A stretch of DNA of 64,000 nucleotides from Cytophagaceae bacterium (GTDB lineage Bacteria > Bacteroidota > Bacteroidia > Cytophagales > Spirosomataceae). The first letter of the stretch is position 1, and each line of letters begins with the position of its first letter. The stretch spans positions 1 to 64,000 of the forward strand of contig SXXW01000004.1 of the NCBI GenBank assembly GCA_005791165.1, in the 5' to 3' direction. The notes below the pieces were generated by a model. That model was not told the DNA's origin and did not search any database. It was given only the letters and a program-made list of their open reading frames with translations. This document shows, in pieces, positions 1-7,998 of the stretch. The position numbers and the translations under genes were made by a program.

Positions 1-357
1 GCAGGAATTAAAACGTGGAAAAGAACTTTGCAATTGAATAAAGTGAAAGGCCAAGTAGAAATCAAAGATCAGTTTGAGCTTTCTGAAAATAAGCAAGGGG
101 TCCAACAAGCCTTCATGACTTTGTGTACGATTGATTCTTCTGTACCCGGGAAATTAAATTTGACGACGAGTACAGGAGACAAACATATACTGACGTATGA
201 TGCTAAAAAATGGACTATGGCGGTAGATCTTCCATCCACCGATGGACCCGAGTATAAAAGTTTTAAAACTAAGTGGACAAATAGACCTGTTCAAAGAATC
301 ATTTTTACATCAAAAGAAAAAGGATTACGAGGGAATTACCAGTTTACTATTCAATAA
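1..357 (+). CDS. Heparinase II/III-like polysaccharide lyase, C-terminal part (5' end outside window)
   Basis: The reading frame is open from the first base, so only the last 118 residues of a longer protein are visible. The pattern is that of the C-terminal beta-sandwich of heparinase II/III-type lyases: a W-x-R-x-L strand, then G-x-V-E-I-K-D-x-F-x-L, a short F-M-T-L-C strand and a final beta-rich segment. In this family the catalytic residues lie in the upstream alpha-helical toroid, which is not in the window. The internal TTG at position 28 is not a start, because the conserved sequence runs through it. It is followed by an intrinsic terminator and then by a susC/susD pair, so it probably belongs to the same polysaccharide locus. 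Family assignment rests on the tail only. Confidence 0.62.
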   Translation, partial: AGIKTWKRTLQLNKVKGQVEIKDQFELSENKQGVQQAFMTLCTIDSSVPGKLNLTTSTGDKHILTYDAKKWTMAVDLPSTDGPEYKSFKTKWTNRPVQRIIFTSKEKGLRGNYQFTIQ

Positions 358-382
358 ATTTAAAAAAGATGATACGAAAAAA

Positions 383-415
383 GGTGTTGCGTTTAAAATC
401 GTAACACCTTTTTTT
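383..415 (+). terminator. Intrinsic terminator after the heparinase-like gene
   Basis: Arms GGTGTTGCG (383-391) and CGTAACACC (400-408) form a 9-bp stem with one G-U pair around an 8-base loop, followed by seven T. An A-run precedes the stem, so it could also act in the other direction. Confidence 0.82.
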
Positions 416-518
416 ATTGGAATAATTCAATTTTCAATTAAAATAAATCCACGTTTCATAAAATGAATTTATTTTGGTGATTAAAGAATTAAATTACCTC
501 AAACTAATTTATTTTAGG

Positions 519-540
519 TAGCCGTAAACGTTTACGGCTA
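519..540. promoter_or_regulatory. Perfect 22-bp palindrome, LacI-family-type operator upstream of susC
   Basis: The core GCCGTAAACGTTTACGGC is flanked by TA on both sides, giving a perfect 22-bp inverted repeat with a central CG. Even-length palindromes centred on AACGTT, such as GTAAACGTTTAC, are typical of LacI/GalR-family operators. It lies about 120 bp before the susC start, in a gap of about 300 bases (358-661) that otherwise holds only the terminator and AT-rich sequence with no convincing ORF. No LacI-type regulator is encoded in this window, so the cognate protein would be elsewhere. There is no T-tract after it, which argues against a terminator. Confidence 0.65.
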
Positions 541-661
541 AAATATCAGCCATTATTTTTGGGATTTGGACTACAATTCAGTATCATTATTTATGGATAA
601 TTATTAATTAAATCAATTATTAAATATCCAATATTAGTTAAATCCTAAAATATATTTTTTG

Positions 662-3655
662 ATGAAAAAAACTTACCCCATGAAACACAGGGTAGCTCGT
701 TGGAGCATCCTATTCACGATGGCATTTGCAATGCCGTTGTTTTACACCCTTGGTTCGACGAACCTCAAAGTAGTTGCAGCTACCAAACTAACCGGAACTG
801 TAACTGATGAAAATGGAGCTGGAATGCCCGGAGTTACGATTGCCAAAAAAGGCACATCCTCTGGAGCGAATTCAGATGTAAATGGAAAATATTCGATTGA
901 CGTAAATCCTGGAGACGTCTTAGTTTTCTCATTTGTAGGTTACAAGTCTCAGGAAGTTAAAATTGCCAATCAATCTGTTCTAAATATCCAATTAGCTGTA
1001 GACGCTAAGTCCTTAGAAGAAATTGTCGTTACGGGTTACGGAAATCAAAAAAAGAAGGACTTCTTAGGTTCATCTTCTTCCATTAAATCAGCAACGATTC
1101 AAGAAATGCCAGTTGTCAGTGTAGAATCTGCTATGCAGGGAAGAATGACAGGGGTTCAGGTTCAACAAAGTTCTGGTCAACCCGGTGCAGGTATTTCCAT
1201 TCGTGTACGTGGAGTAACTTCCATCGCGGGTGGTAATGAGCCACTTTTTGTGATTGACGGAGTACCTCAATACAACAATGATAACAGAGCTATGAACGGA
1301 ATGTCCTCATTTAATGCAAGTGATATCGAAAGTATTGAAGTATTAAAAGATGCATCTGCCACTGCGATTTATGGTTCAAGAGGAGCGAATGGTGTGGTTC
1401 AAATCACGACTAAAAGTGGTAAAGCAGGTGTGAGTCGCGTTACGTATGAATCCACTTATACCAATCAAATCATCCAAAGAAAATTGAACTTAATGAATGG
1501 AGTTCAAATGCTTGATTTTATCAAGCAATATTATACCAATTCAAATCTTGCACTTCCTGCTGAAGTAACTAAAGCTACGAATGCAGAAACGGATTGGCAA
1601 GATCAAGTATTGCGTTCAGCCTTACAGCAAAATCATACGTTGAGTTTTTCAGGTGGTAATGATAAAACACAGTACTATGTTTCTGGAAACTACTTAGACC
1701 AACCAGGAATTATCAAAGGGTCTGATTTCAATAGAGGATCTATGCGTTTCAATTTAACTTCTCAGTTGAATTCAAGAATTAGCTTAAGAACTTATATGAC
1801 TGCATCTAGAACTGTTTCAAATGGTTTCTCTGCGTCAGATAACTCGCCAACTCGATATACAGGTAAAAATGGAGTAGGTGCTATGGTTTTAGCATCTCCT
1901 ACAGTACCTGTTTATAATGCAGATGGTACATATGGAAATCCAAGACCATTTTCTTTCAGTGGTATCGACGTTGAAAATCCATTAGCATTTACGAAGGAAT
2001 CATTAGATCGCAATACTGTGGTTCGTTTCCAAGGAGGCATGGATTTCAATGTTAAATTAGCTGAGGGATTAGTCAATACCACGCGAATAGGTGGTGATTA
2101 TTTTTCTGCACGTGCGGATTTATATTTCCCAATTGTGTTAGCCCAATTAAGTTCTGGGGTGGGTATAGGCCAACTAACCACAACAAGTTCATTAAATGTG
2201 GTGGCTGAAGATTATTTGGAATACAAAAAGAAGTTTGGTGATTTGGAGTTTGAAGGTATTGTTGGGGGTTCTATCCAATCGGCCCAACAAGACATCATCA
2301 ATTTGTTAGGATCAAAATACATTTCAGATGATTTGAAAAATTATAGCTTTGCGGCAGCAGGGTCTGTTTCAAAACCAGTTACTGATATTATCACAAACCG
2401 TTTAGTTTCAGGTTTTTCAAGGGTACGATTAAACTTCAAAGATCGCTATTTATTTACGGCTAGTATTCGTCGAGATGGTGCTTCTGTATTTAGCAAGAAT
2501 AAGAAATATGGTGTTTTCCCTTCATTGGGTTTAGCTTGGAAGGCGTCTGAAGAGCCCTTTATGAAAAATGTTACAGCTATTTCAAACCTTAAATTACGTG
2601 CTACTTGGGGACAATCTGGTAACCCTGCCATTCAACCCTATCAATCATTATTGATTGGAAACGTAATTAATACAGCACAGGGAGCTGGATCTGGTTTAGC
2701 GGTAGGATTATCTCCTACGTTGCCAAATGACAATTTGACTTGGGAAACAACAACTCAGACAAATGCTGGTTTGGATTTTGGATTCTTAAATGACAAATAC
2801 CGCGTTACTTTAGATTATTATGTAAAGAACACAACTTCTTTATTAGCAACGGTCCAACTACCTCCATCGTCTGGATATAACACGATTATTGACAACGTGG
2901 GTGAAGTAGAAAATAAAGGATTTGAATTGGAAATTGGAACTGATCTAATTGCGACCAAGGATCTTCGTTGGTCTATCGACGCCAACCTTTCCATCAACAA
3001 GAACAAGGTAGTTGCTACTAAAAACAATTTGCCATTTAGTTCTGGTAACTCTAGAATTACTCCGGGTGATCCATTATCATCTTTTTACGGTCCTAAATTC
3101 AATGGCTACGCAGCAGATGGAGAAATGGCCTTTGTGGATGTAAATGCAGATGGAATTATTGATGGACGTGACAACCAGTACATTGGAAATCCTTATCCAT
3201 CAACCATCATAGGTTTAAATACGAGCTTAAAATATAAGCGCTTGAATTTTATGATGACTTGGTCGAGTGTTCAAGGCAATAGCATTGATAATCAAATGTT
3301 ATTTACAGCGGCTACTCCTACGCCAATTTACAATCGCTCAGCGGAAATTTATACCTACTATCCAAAGCCAAGAGCTTCAAGTATTCACAGAAGATCTGAT
3401 TTGTTTATTGAGGATGGATCTTATATTCGTCTACGTAATATCCGTATCGATTACGCGTTGCCTTTGGGAGATACTAAGTTTATCAAGTCTGCCAATATTT
3501 ATTTATCAGGTAATAATTTAATTACCATAACCAATTACAAAGGATATGATCCTGAGGTAAATGCATTTAGTGGAAACTCACTCCAACAAGGGGTTGACAA
3601 TGGTGCATATCCAGGTTCTAAAACGGTTACTTTAGGTTTAACCGTCAACTTTTAA
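662..3655 (+). CDS. SusC/RagA-family TonB-linked outer-membrane transporter (first PUL)
   Basis: About 997 residues. A signal segment (roughly 12-40) is followed by a carboxypeptidase-D-like regulatory domain (about 43-120, with the V-T-D-E-N-G-A-G-M-P-G and F-S-F-V-G-Y signatures). The plug domain follows (V-T-G-Y-G, Q-G-R-M-T-G-V-Q-V, G-N-E-P-L-F-V-I-D-G-V-P, L-K-D-A-S-A-T-A-I-Y-G-S-R-G-A-N-G-V) and then a 22-strand-type barrel ending in an aromatic residue. SusC proteins import oligosaccharides through the outer membrane with a SusD lid, energised by TonB. I chose the ATG at 662 over the adjacent in-frame TTG at 659. It is followed by susD after 28 bases and preceded by a LacI-type palindrome. 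Confidence 0.96.
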   Translation: MKKTYPMKHRVARWSILFTMAFAMPLFYTLGSTNLKVVAATKLTGTVTDENGAGMPGVTIAKKGTSSGANSDVNGKYSIDVNPGDVLVFSFVGYKSQEVKIANQSVLNIQLAVDAKSLEEIVVTGYGNQKKKDFLGSSSSIKSATIQEMPVVSVESAMQGRMTGVQVQQSSGQPGAGISIRVRGVTSIAGGNEPLFVIDGVPQYNNDNRAMNGMSSFNASDIESIEVLKDASATAIYGSRGANGVVQITTKSGKAGVSRVTYESTYTNQIIQRKLNLMNGVQMLDFIKQYYTNSNLALPAEVTKATNAETDWQDQVLRSALQQNHTLSFSGGNDKTQYYVSGNYLDQPGIIKGSDFNRGSMRFNLTSQLNSRISLRTYMTASRTVSNGFSASDNSPTRYTGKNGVGAMVLASPTVPVYNADGTYGNPRPFSFSGIDVENPLAFTKESLDRNTVVRFQGGMDFNVKLAEGLVNTTRIGGDYFSARADLYFPIVLAQLSSGVGIGQLTTTSSLNVVAEDYLEYKKKFGDLEFEGIVGGSIQSAQQDIINLLGSKYISDDLKNYSFAAAGSVSKPVTDIITNRLVSGFSRVRLNFKDRYLFTASIRRDGASVFSKNKKYGVFPSLGLAWKASEEPFMKNVTAISNLKLRATWGQSGNPAIQPYQSLLIGNVINTAQGAGSGLAVGLSPTLPNDNLTWETTTQTNAGLDFGFLNDKYRVTLDYYVKNTTSLLATVQLPPSSGYNTIIDNVGEVENKGFELEIGTDLIATKDLRWSIDANLSINKNKVVATKNNLPFSSGNSRITPGDPLSSFYGPKFNGYAADGEMAFVDVNADGIIDGRDNQYIGNPYPSTIIGLNTSLKYKRLNFMMTWSSVQGNSIDNQMLFTAATPTPIYNRSAEIYTYYPKPRASSIHRRSDLFIEDGSYIRLRNIRIDYALPLGDTKFIKSANIYLSGNNLITITNYKGYDPEVNAFSGNSLQQGVDNGAYPGSKTVTLGLTVNF

Positions 3656-3683
3656 TTCTTTAAAATTTTAAATTATTCAGGTT

Positions 3684-5162
3684 ATGAAAAAGATAAAAAA
3701 CATACAAATAATTCCCATTTTAATGATCTTCATGATGGGATCACTTTCAAGCTGCGAGAAATTTTTAGAAGAAATTCCTCCCGCTCGTTATCAAATTTCA
3801 ACATTAAGCAAGCCTCTTTTAGATGCGTTTGTCATCGGGGCCTATGAGCCACTTTCACGTTCTCGTGGTCGTCTCTGGGAATCTACTTTAACAAGGGATA
3901 TCGAAGGTTTAGCTGAGTATTGCCAATTGCCTGCTGGAGGTGGAACTAATTATATGAACTATAATTTTGAGCCTCAAAGAAATGATAATGCAGCAAGATG
4001 GACAACTTTCTATGAAGCCATCGGCAAATCAAATTTGATCATCAAAGCGATTGAAGATGATAAGTCACTTGCAGAAAACATCAAAGCACCTTACAAAGCA
4101 GAGGCTTATTTCGTTCGTTCCTTATGCTATTGGTGGTTGACCCGTATGCATGGAAATGTTCCTTTACGTTTGTCTCCGATCGAGAATTCTGATGGAACAG
4201 CCTTACCATTAACAAACTCTAGCATTATTATCGATCAAATCACTAAGGACTTAATCTTTTGTGAAGCTAATTTACCTAATAAAGTTCCTGAAGCTAATAC
4301 AGGTAGAGCGACGAAAGGTTCAGCCAAAATGATGCTTGCTGATATTTATTTATGGAAAAAAGATTATACCAATGCTCGTTTAAAAGCAAAAGAGGTAATC
4401 GACAACAAAGCAACGTATGGTTATGATTTAGTAAAATCATTAGAGACTTTATATTCGCCCTCTACGCCAACGAACTCTGAAGAAATTTTTGCGATCAAAT
4501 TTTCACAGCAAAAAGCATTAGGCTCATTCTTGCCAACCTATGCCTTTGAAGGTAGAGCATTAGATGCTGGCTTAGCTGCACGTGGAATTTCTGCATTAAT
4601 GATCCGTAATTCTCCATTAATTAAAGATTGGGATCGAAAAGATCTCCGTAGGAATTGGAATTTGATCGATACCATTACCATCAAAGGTGTTAAAGTTAGA
4701 GCCAATTTAATTCCACAAGCTTCCTTTATGTTCGGAAAATTCCGCGATGGAGCAGCCCCTGAGGAAACAGCTGCTGGAAATGATTATTATTTATATCGTT
4801 TTGCTGAAGCTTATTTGATTTTTGCTGAATGTGAAAACCAATTAAATGGTCCAACTCAAGCAGCTTATGATGCGGTAAACCAAGTTCGTAGAAGAGGATA
4901 TGGGGTAGACTTAGCTAAGTCTAGTACATTAGCTGACTTTCCTGCAGGATTATCCAAAACAGCTTTTGACGATTTGATTTTCCAAGAAAGAGGATATGAA
5001 TTCATCTATGAGTGTAAAAGATGGTGGGATATGGTGAGAACAGGACGTGCGGATGCAGTAGCGAAAGCAGCTGGAAAAACACCTACAGGTGGAAGCATCG
5101 CTAGATTTACCTTGTTTCTTCCAGATGTGGAATTAGTTAATAACCCATCTATCGTCAAGTAA
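3684..5162 (+). CDS. SusD/RagB-family surface glycan-binding lipoprotein (first PUL)
   Basis: This 492-residue protein starts with a lipoprotein signal peptide whose lipobox ends L-S-S-C (Cys24), so it should be lipidated and exposed at the outer membrane. The body has SusD features: the early A-E-A-Y-F-V-R-S-L-C-Y-W-W-L helix, TPR-like helices (K-G-S-A-K-M-M-L-A-D-I-Y-L) and the C-terminal F-Q-E-R-G-Y-E-F-I-Y-E-C-K-R-W-W-D-M-V-R-T-G motif. It caps the SusC barrel and binds the oligosaccharide. It lies 28 bases after susC and is followed by a strong terminator, so susC-susD can be its own transcript, with the enzyme genes reached by readthrough or a separate promoter. Confidence 0.96.
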   Translation: MKKIKNIQIIPILMIFMMGSLSSCEKFLEEIPPARYQISTLSKPLLDAFVIGAYEPLSRSRGRLWESTLTRDIEGLAEYCQLPAGGGTNYMNYNFEPQRNDNAARWTTFYEAIGKSNLIIKAIEDDKSLAENIKAPYKAEAYFVRSLCYWWLTRMHGNVPLRLSPIENSDGTALPLTNSSIIIDQITKDLIFCEANLPNKVPEANTGRATKGSAKMMLADIYLWKKDYTNARLKAKEVIDNKATYGYDLVKSLETLYSPSTPTNSEEIFAIKFSQQKALGSFLPTYAFEGRALDAGLAARGISALMIRNSPLIKDWDRKDLRRNWNLIDTITIKGVKVRANLIPQASFMFGKFRDGAAPEETAAGNDYYLYRFAEAYLIFAECENQLNGPTQAAYDAVNQVRRRGYGVDLAKSSTLADFPAGLSKTAFDDLIFQERGYEFIYECKRWWDMVRTGRADAVAKAAGKTPTGGSIARFTLFLPDVELVNNPSIVK

Positions 5163-5189
5163 TGTGTGAACCAATCGGGTGAACTTTTT

Positions 5190-5225
5190 AAAAATAACTC
5201 TCCACTTATGGGGAGTTATTTTTAA
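5190..5225 (+). terminator. Intrinsic terminator after susD
   Basis: A 14-bp stem (5190-5203 with 5210-5223, one G-U pair) and the loop ACTTAT contain an A-rich 5' arm and a T-rich 3' arm. It separates susCD from the enzyme cassette and may set their expression ratio. Confidence 0.83.
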
Positions 5226-5258
5226 TTTACACCCTATATCATTGCATTCTCCAAACCT

Positions 5259-6827
5259 ATGAAAACAGCAAAATACCTTTTTGCGATTCTACAGTTGATG
5301 ACTCTCTGTGCGTTTGCACAAAATAAATCAAGGCCTAACGTACTTTTTATTGCTATCGACGACCTTAAGCCCATGCTAGGTTGTTATGGAGAAACTCAAG
5401 TACACTCACCTAATATTGACAAATTAGCCGCATCAGGCACAGTCTTTTTGTCAAATTATTGCCAACAAGCAGTTTGTGCACCCACAAGAGCTAGTTTACT
5501 TACAGGACAGCGGCCAGATTACACACAGGTTTGGGATTTAAAAACACTGATACGGGATAAAGTTCCTAACATATTGACATTGCCTCAGTATTTCCACCAA
5601 CAAGGTTACACCACCTCTGGGATTGGTAAAGTATTTGACTCAAGGTCAGTAGATAAAAATTCAGATGAGGCCTCCTGGTCTATCCCCTACCTAAAACTTG
5701 ATAAAGATGATTTTGCCAAAGGTTTTAATAAACCTTTCAACAATTATTATCAGTCACAGGAACTTATTCGATTGATCGGCAGCTTCCGAGAGGAAGGAAT
5801 AAAAAATGGACTAAAAGGAAAAGAATTAGAGGACTTTGTCGAAAATGGTCGCCGACCACTATACGAAGCCATCGATGTTCCTGATGACGCTTACATAGAT
5901 GGGGCAAATACCTTAAAAGCAATCCAACAAATTAAAAAATTAAAAACAGAGGGAAATCCATTTTTCATGGCCGTGGGTCTTACTAAACCCCATTTACCCT
6001 TTGTTGCCCCGAAAAAATATTGGGACCGCTACGAAAGATCCACGCTTAAATTAGCCGAGTTTCAGTCCTTATCTGCAGGAACACCTGAATTTGCTTTTCA
6101 AGCATCTAATGAGCTGGTCAATCAATATATTTTACCTTCTGGCGAGCGTATGCCAACTGGATATTCGCCTAAATCAGATGAATTACAGCGATTACTACTT
6201 CATGGTTATTATGCGAGTGTTAGTTATACGGATGCCCAAGTAGGCTTGCTTATTGCTGCCCTAAAAGAACAAGGCCTAGATAAAAACACCATTATCGTAC
6301 TCTGGGGAGATCACGGCTGGCATTTAGGTGACCATACGATGTGGGCGAAACATAGCAATTTTGAACAGGCCACAAGAGCTCCTTTAATTTTCTCTGCGCC
6401 AGGTTTCAAAGGGGGCCAACAAGCAAAGGGAATTTCTGAGTTTGTTGACGTATTTCCCACACTGACTGAGTTGGCAGGGCTTCAAACCCCAAATGGTTTA
6501 GCAGGAAAAAGTTTAGTTCCTGCCATGAAAAAACCCAGCCTACAAGTGAAAAAATTTGCTCAAAGTCAATATCCACGCATGAACGATAAAGCGATGGGAT
6601 ATGCGATTAGGACTAACCAATTTAGAATGGTCACTTGGTTTAAAGGAGAGTTCCATACCTCTAAAATCAGTTCAGATAATCCCGTGATCGGCATAGAACT
6701 TTATGATTATAAAAAAGATCCCCTCGAAAAAGAAAACTTGGCCTTAAAAGCTGAATATGCTAGCGTTTTAAAACAACACCAGGAAATGTTGACCAACTTC
6801 TTAAAAACTCAAAATCAATCCAGATAA
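5259..6827 (+). CDS. Secreted S1 sulfatase, iduronate-2-sulfatase-like (S1_7 type)
   Basis: A 522-residue alkaline-phosphatase-fold sulfatase with a Sec signal peptide (1-20, ending A-F-A-Q). The formylglycine motif is C73-A-P-T-R followed by A-S-L-L-T-G. Metal-binding Asp34-Asp35 lie in A-I-D-D-L, and the W-G-D-H-G-W-H-L-G-D-H segment supplies the C-terminal metal and sulfate ligands. The L-K-P-M-L-G-C-Y-G and Q-Q-A-V-C-A-P-T-R context closely resembles human iduronate-2-sulfatase, pointing to 2-O-sulfate removal from a uronic acid; the exact regiospecificity is inference. Activity needs Cys-to-formylglycine conversion, and no maturase is encoded in this window. First gene of a tightly packed five-gene cassette; the next start is one base after its stop. 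Confidence 0.92.
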   Translation: MKTAKYLFAILQLMTLCAFAQNKSRPNVLFIAIDDLKPMLGCYGETQVHSPNIDKLAASGTVFLSNYCQQAVCAPTRASLLTGQRPDYTQVWDLKTLIRDKVPNILTLPQYFHQQGYTTSGIGKVFDSRSVDKNSDEASWSIPYLKLDKDDFAKGFNKPFNNYYQSQELIRLIGSFREEGIKNGLKGKELEDFVENGRRPLYEAIDVPDDAYIDGANTLKAIQQIKKLKTEGNPFFMAVGLTKPHLPFVAPKKYWDRYERSTLKLAEFQSLSAGTPEFAFQASNELVNQYILPSGERMPTGYSPKSDELQRLLLHGYYASVSYTDAQVGLLIAALKEQGLDKNTIIVLWGDHGWHLGDHTMWAKHSNFEQATRAPLIFSAPGFKGGQQAKGISEFVDVFPTLTELAGLQTPNGLAGKSLVPAMKKPSLQVKKFAQSQYPRMNDKAMGYAIRTNQFRMVTWFKGEFHTSKISSDNPVIGIELYDYKKDPLEKENLALKAEYASVLKQHQEMLTNFLKTQNQSR

Positions 6828-6828
6828 T

Positions 6829-7998
6829 ATGAAAAAATACATCATTTTTTTCTCACTGTTGTGTTTTTCCGGCGCGGCGCAACAAGCCAGCCTAATCACA
6901 AAAATAGAATCTCAAATGGATTATGCACTGAGGGAGTCGGCCCGAGTTGCTTCAAGAAACAGCGATAAGGTGAGTCCAAGAACCGTGCGCAACGATTCAT
7001 TGATTTTAGTTGCCTCAAAAGACTGGTGTTCAGGATTTTTTCCTGGGGGCTTGTGGTATTTATATGAATTAACTGGAAATAAAAAGTGGGCTGCCCAAGC
7101 AGATAACTACACCCTTCCATTAGAGAAAGAGAAAATGAATGCTGGAACCCATGACATGGGATTTAAGATGTTCACAAGTTTTGGAAATGGGCTTCGTTTA
7201 ACTAACAATGCTACCTATCGCGATATCTTAATCCAATCGGCCAGAACCAATATAAAAAGATTCAACCCCATCACAGGTGTCATTCGTTCTTGGGATCATA
7301 GTCGGGACAAATGGGCTAACCCAGTGATCATCGACAATATGATGAACCTAGAATTATTGTTTTGGGCCTTTAAGGAAACAAAAGACTCTGCTTTTTACAA
7401 GGTTGCTGTTTCACATGCCAATACGACCATGAAAAATCATTTTAGGCCTGATTTTAGTTCCTACCATGTATTAGATTACGATGTTAAAACGGGTACCGTG
7501 GTTAAGAAAAATACGCATCAAGGCTATGCGCACGCATCTGCATGGGCGCGAGGCCAAGCATGGGCATTGTATGGATACACAGTATGTTATCGAGAAACAG
7601 GAAAAAAGGAATATTTGAATTTAGCCGAAAACATTGCTCAATACATCTTAAATCATCCACGATTACCTTCTGACCTTGTTCCTTATTGGGATTTTGATGA
7701 CCCTAAAATCCCTCATGTACCCAGAGATGCCTCCGCCGCGGCTATAACTGCTTCCGCTTTGTATGATTTGGCAAACCTTCAACCCTACAAAAAAAACTAT
7801 TACCAAGGATTTGCAGACAAGATCTTAGCAAGCCTTAGTTCTTCAGATTACCTAGCCCCTGTGGCATCTTCTACCCATGGATTTCTTTTAAATCATAGCA
7901 CGGGTGGTTTGCCAAATGGATTTGAAGTAGATGCGCCCATCGTGTATGCTGATTACTATTTTTTAGAAGCATTAGTTCGTCAAAAAAATAAAAAATGA
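6829..7998 (+). CDS. GH88 unsaturated glucuronyl hydrolase, exported
   Basis: 389 residues with a short Sec signal peptide. The (alpha/alpha)6-barrel motifs of GH88 are present: T-H-D-M-G-F (Asp109) and I-I-D-N-M-M-N-L-E-L-L (Asp169), which match the two essential aspartates of characterised GH88 enzymes in context and spacing, plus H-Q-G-Y-A-H-A-S-A-W-A-R-G-Q-A-W and P-R-D-A-S-A-A-A. GH88 enzymes remove the 4,5-unsaturated uronic acid left at the non-reducing end by polysaccharide lyases, so this enzyme would act after the lyases of the locus. One base separates it from the sulfatase, and its stop overlaps the next start as ATGA. Confidence 0.93.
   Translation: MKKYIIFFSLLCFSGAAQQASLITKIESQMDYALRESARVASRNSDKVSPRTVRNDSLILVASKDWCSGFFPGGLWYLYELTGNKKWAAQADNYTLPLEKEKMNAGTHDMGFKMFTSFGNGLRLTNNATYRDILIQSARTNIKRFNPITGVIRSWDHSRDKWANPVIIDNMMNLELLFWAFKETKDSAFYKVAVSHANTTMKNHFRPDFSSYHVLDYDVKTGTVVKKNTHQGYAHASAWARGQAWALYGYTVCYRETGKKEYLNLAENIAQYILNHPRLPSDLVPYWDFDDPKIPHVPRDASAAAITASALYDLANLQPYKKNYYQGFADKILASLSSSDYLAPVASSTHGFLLNHSTGGLPNGFEVDAPIVYADYYFLEALVRQKNKK

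Noticed and set aside
28-357. TTG at 28 as the true start of the first gene
   Set aside because: The frame is open upstream to the window edge and the conserved W-x-R strand begins before it, so the gene is truncated by the window rather than starting there.
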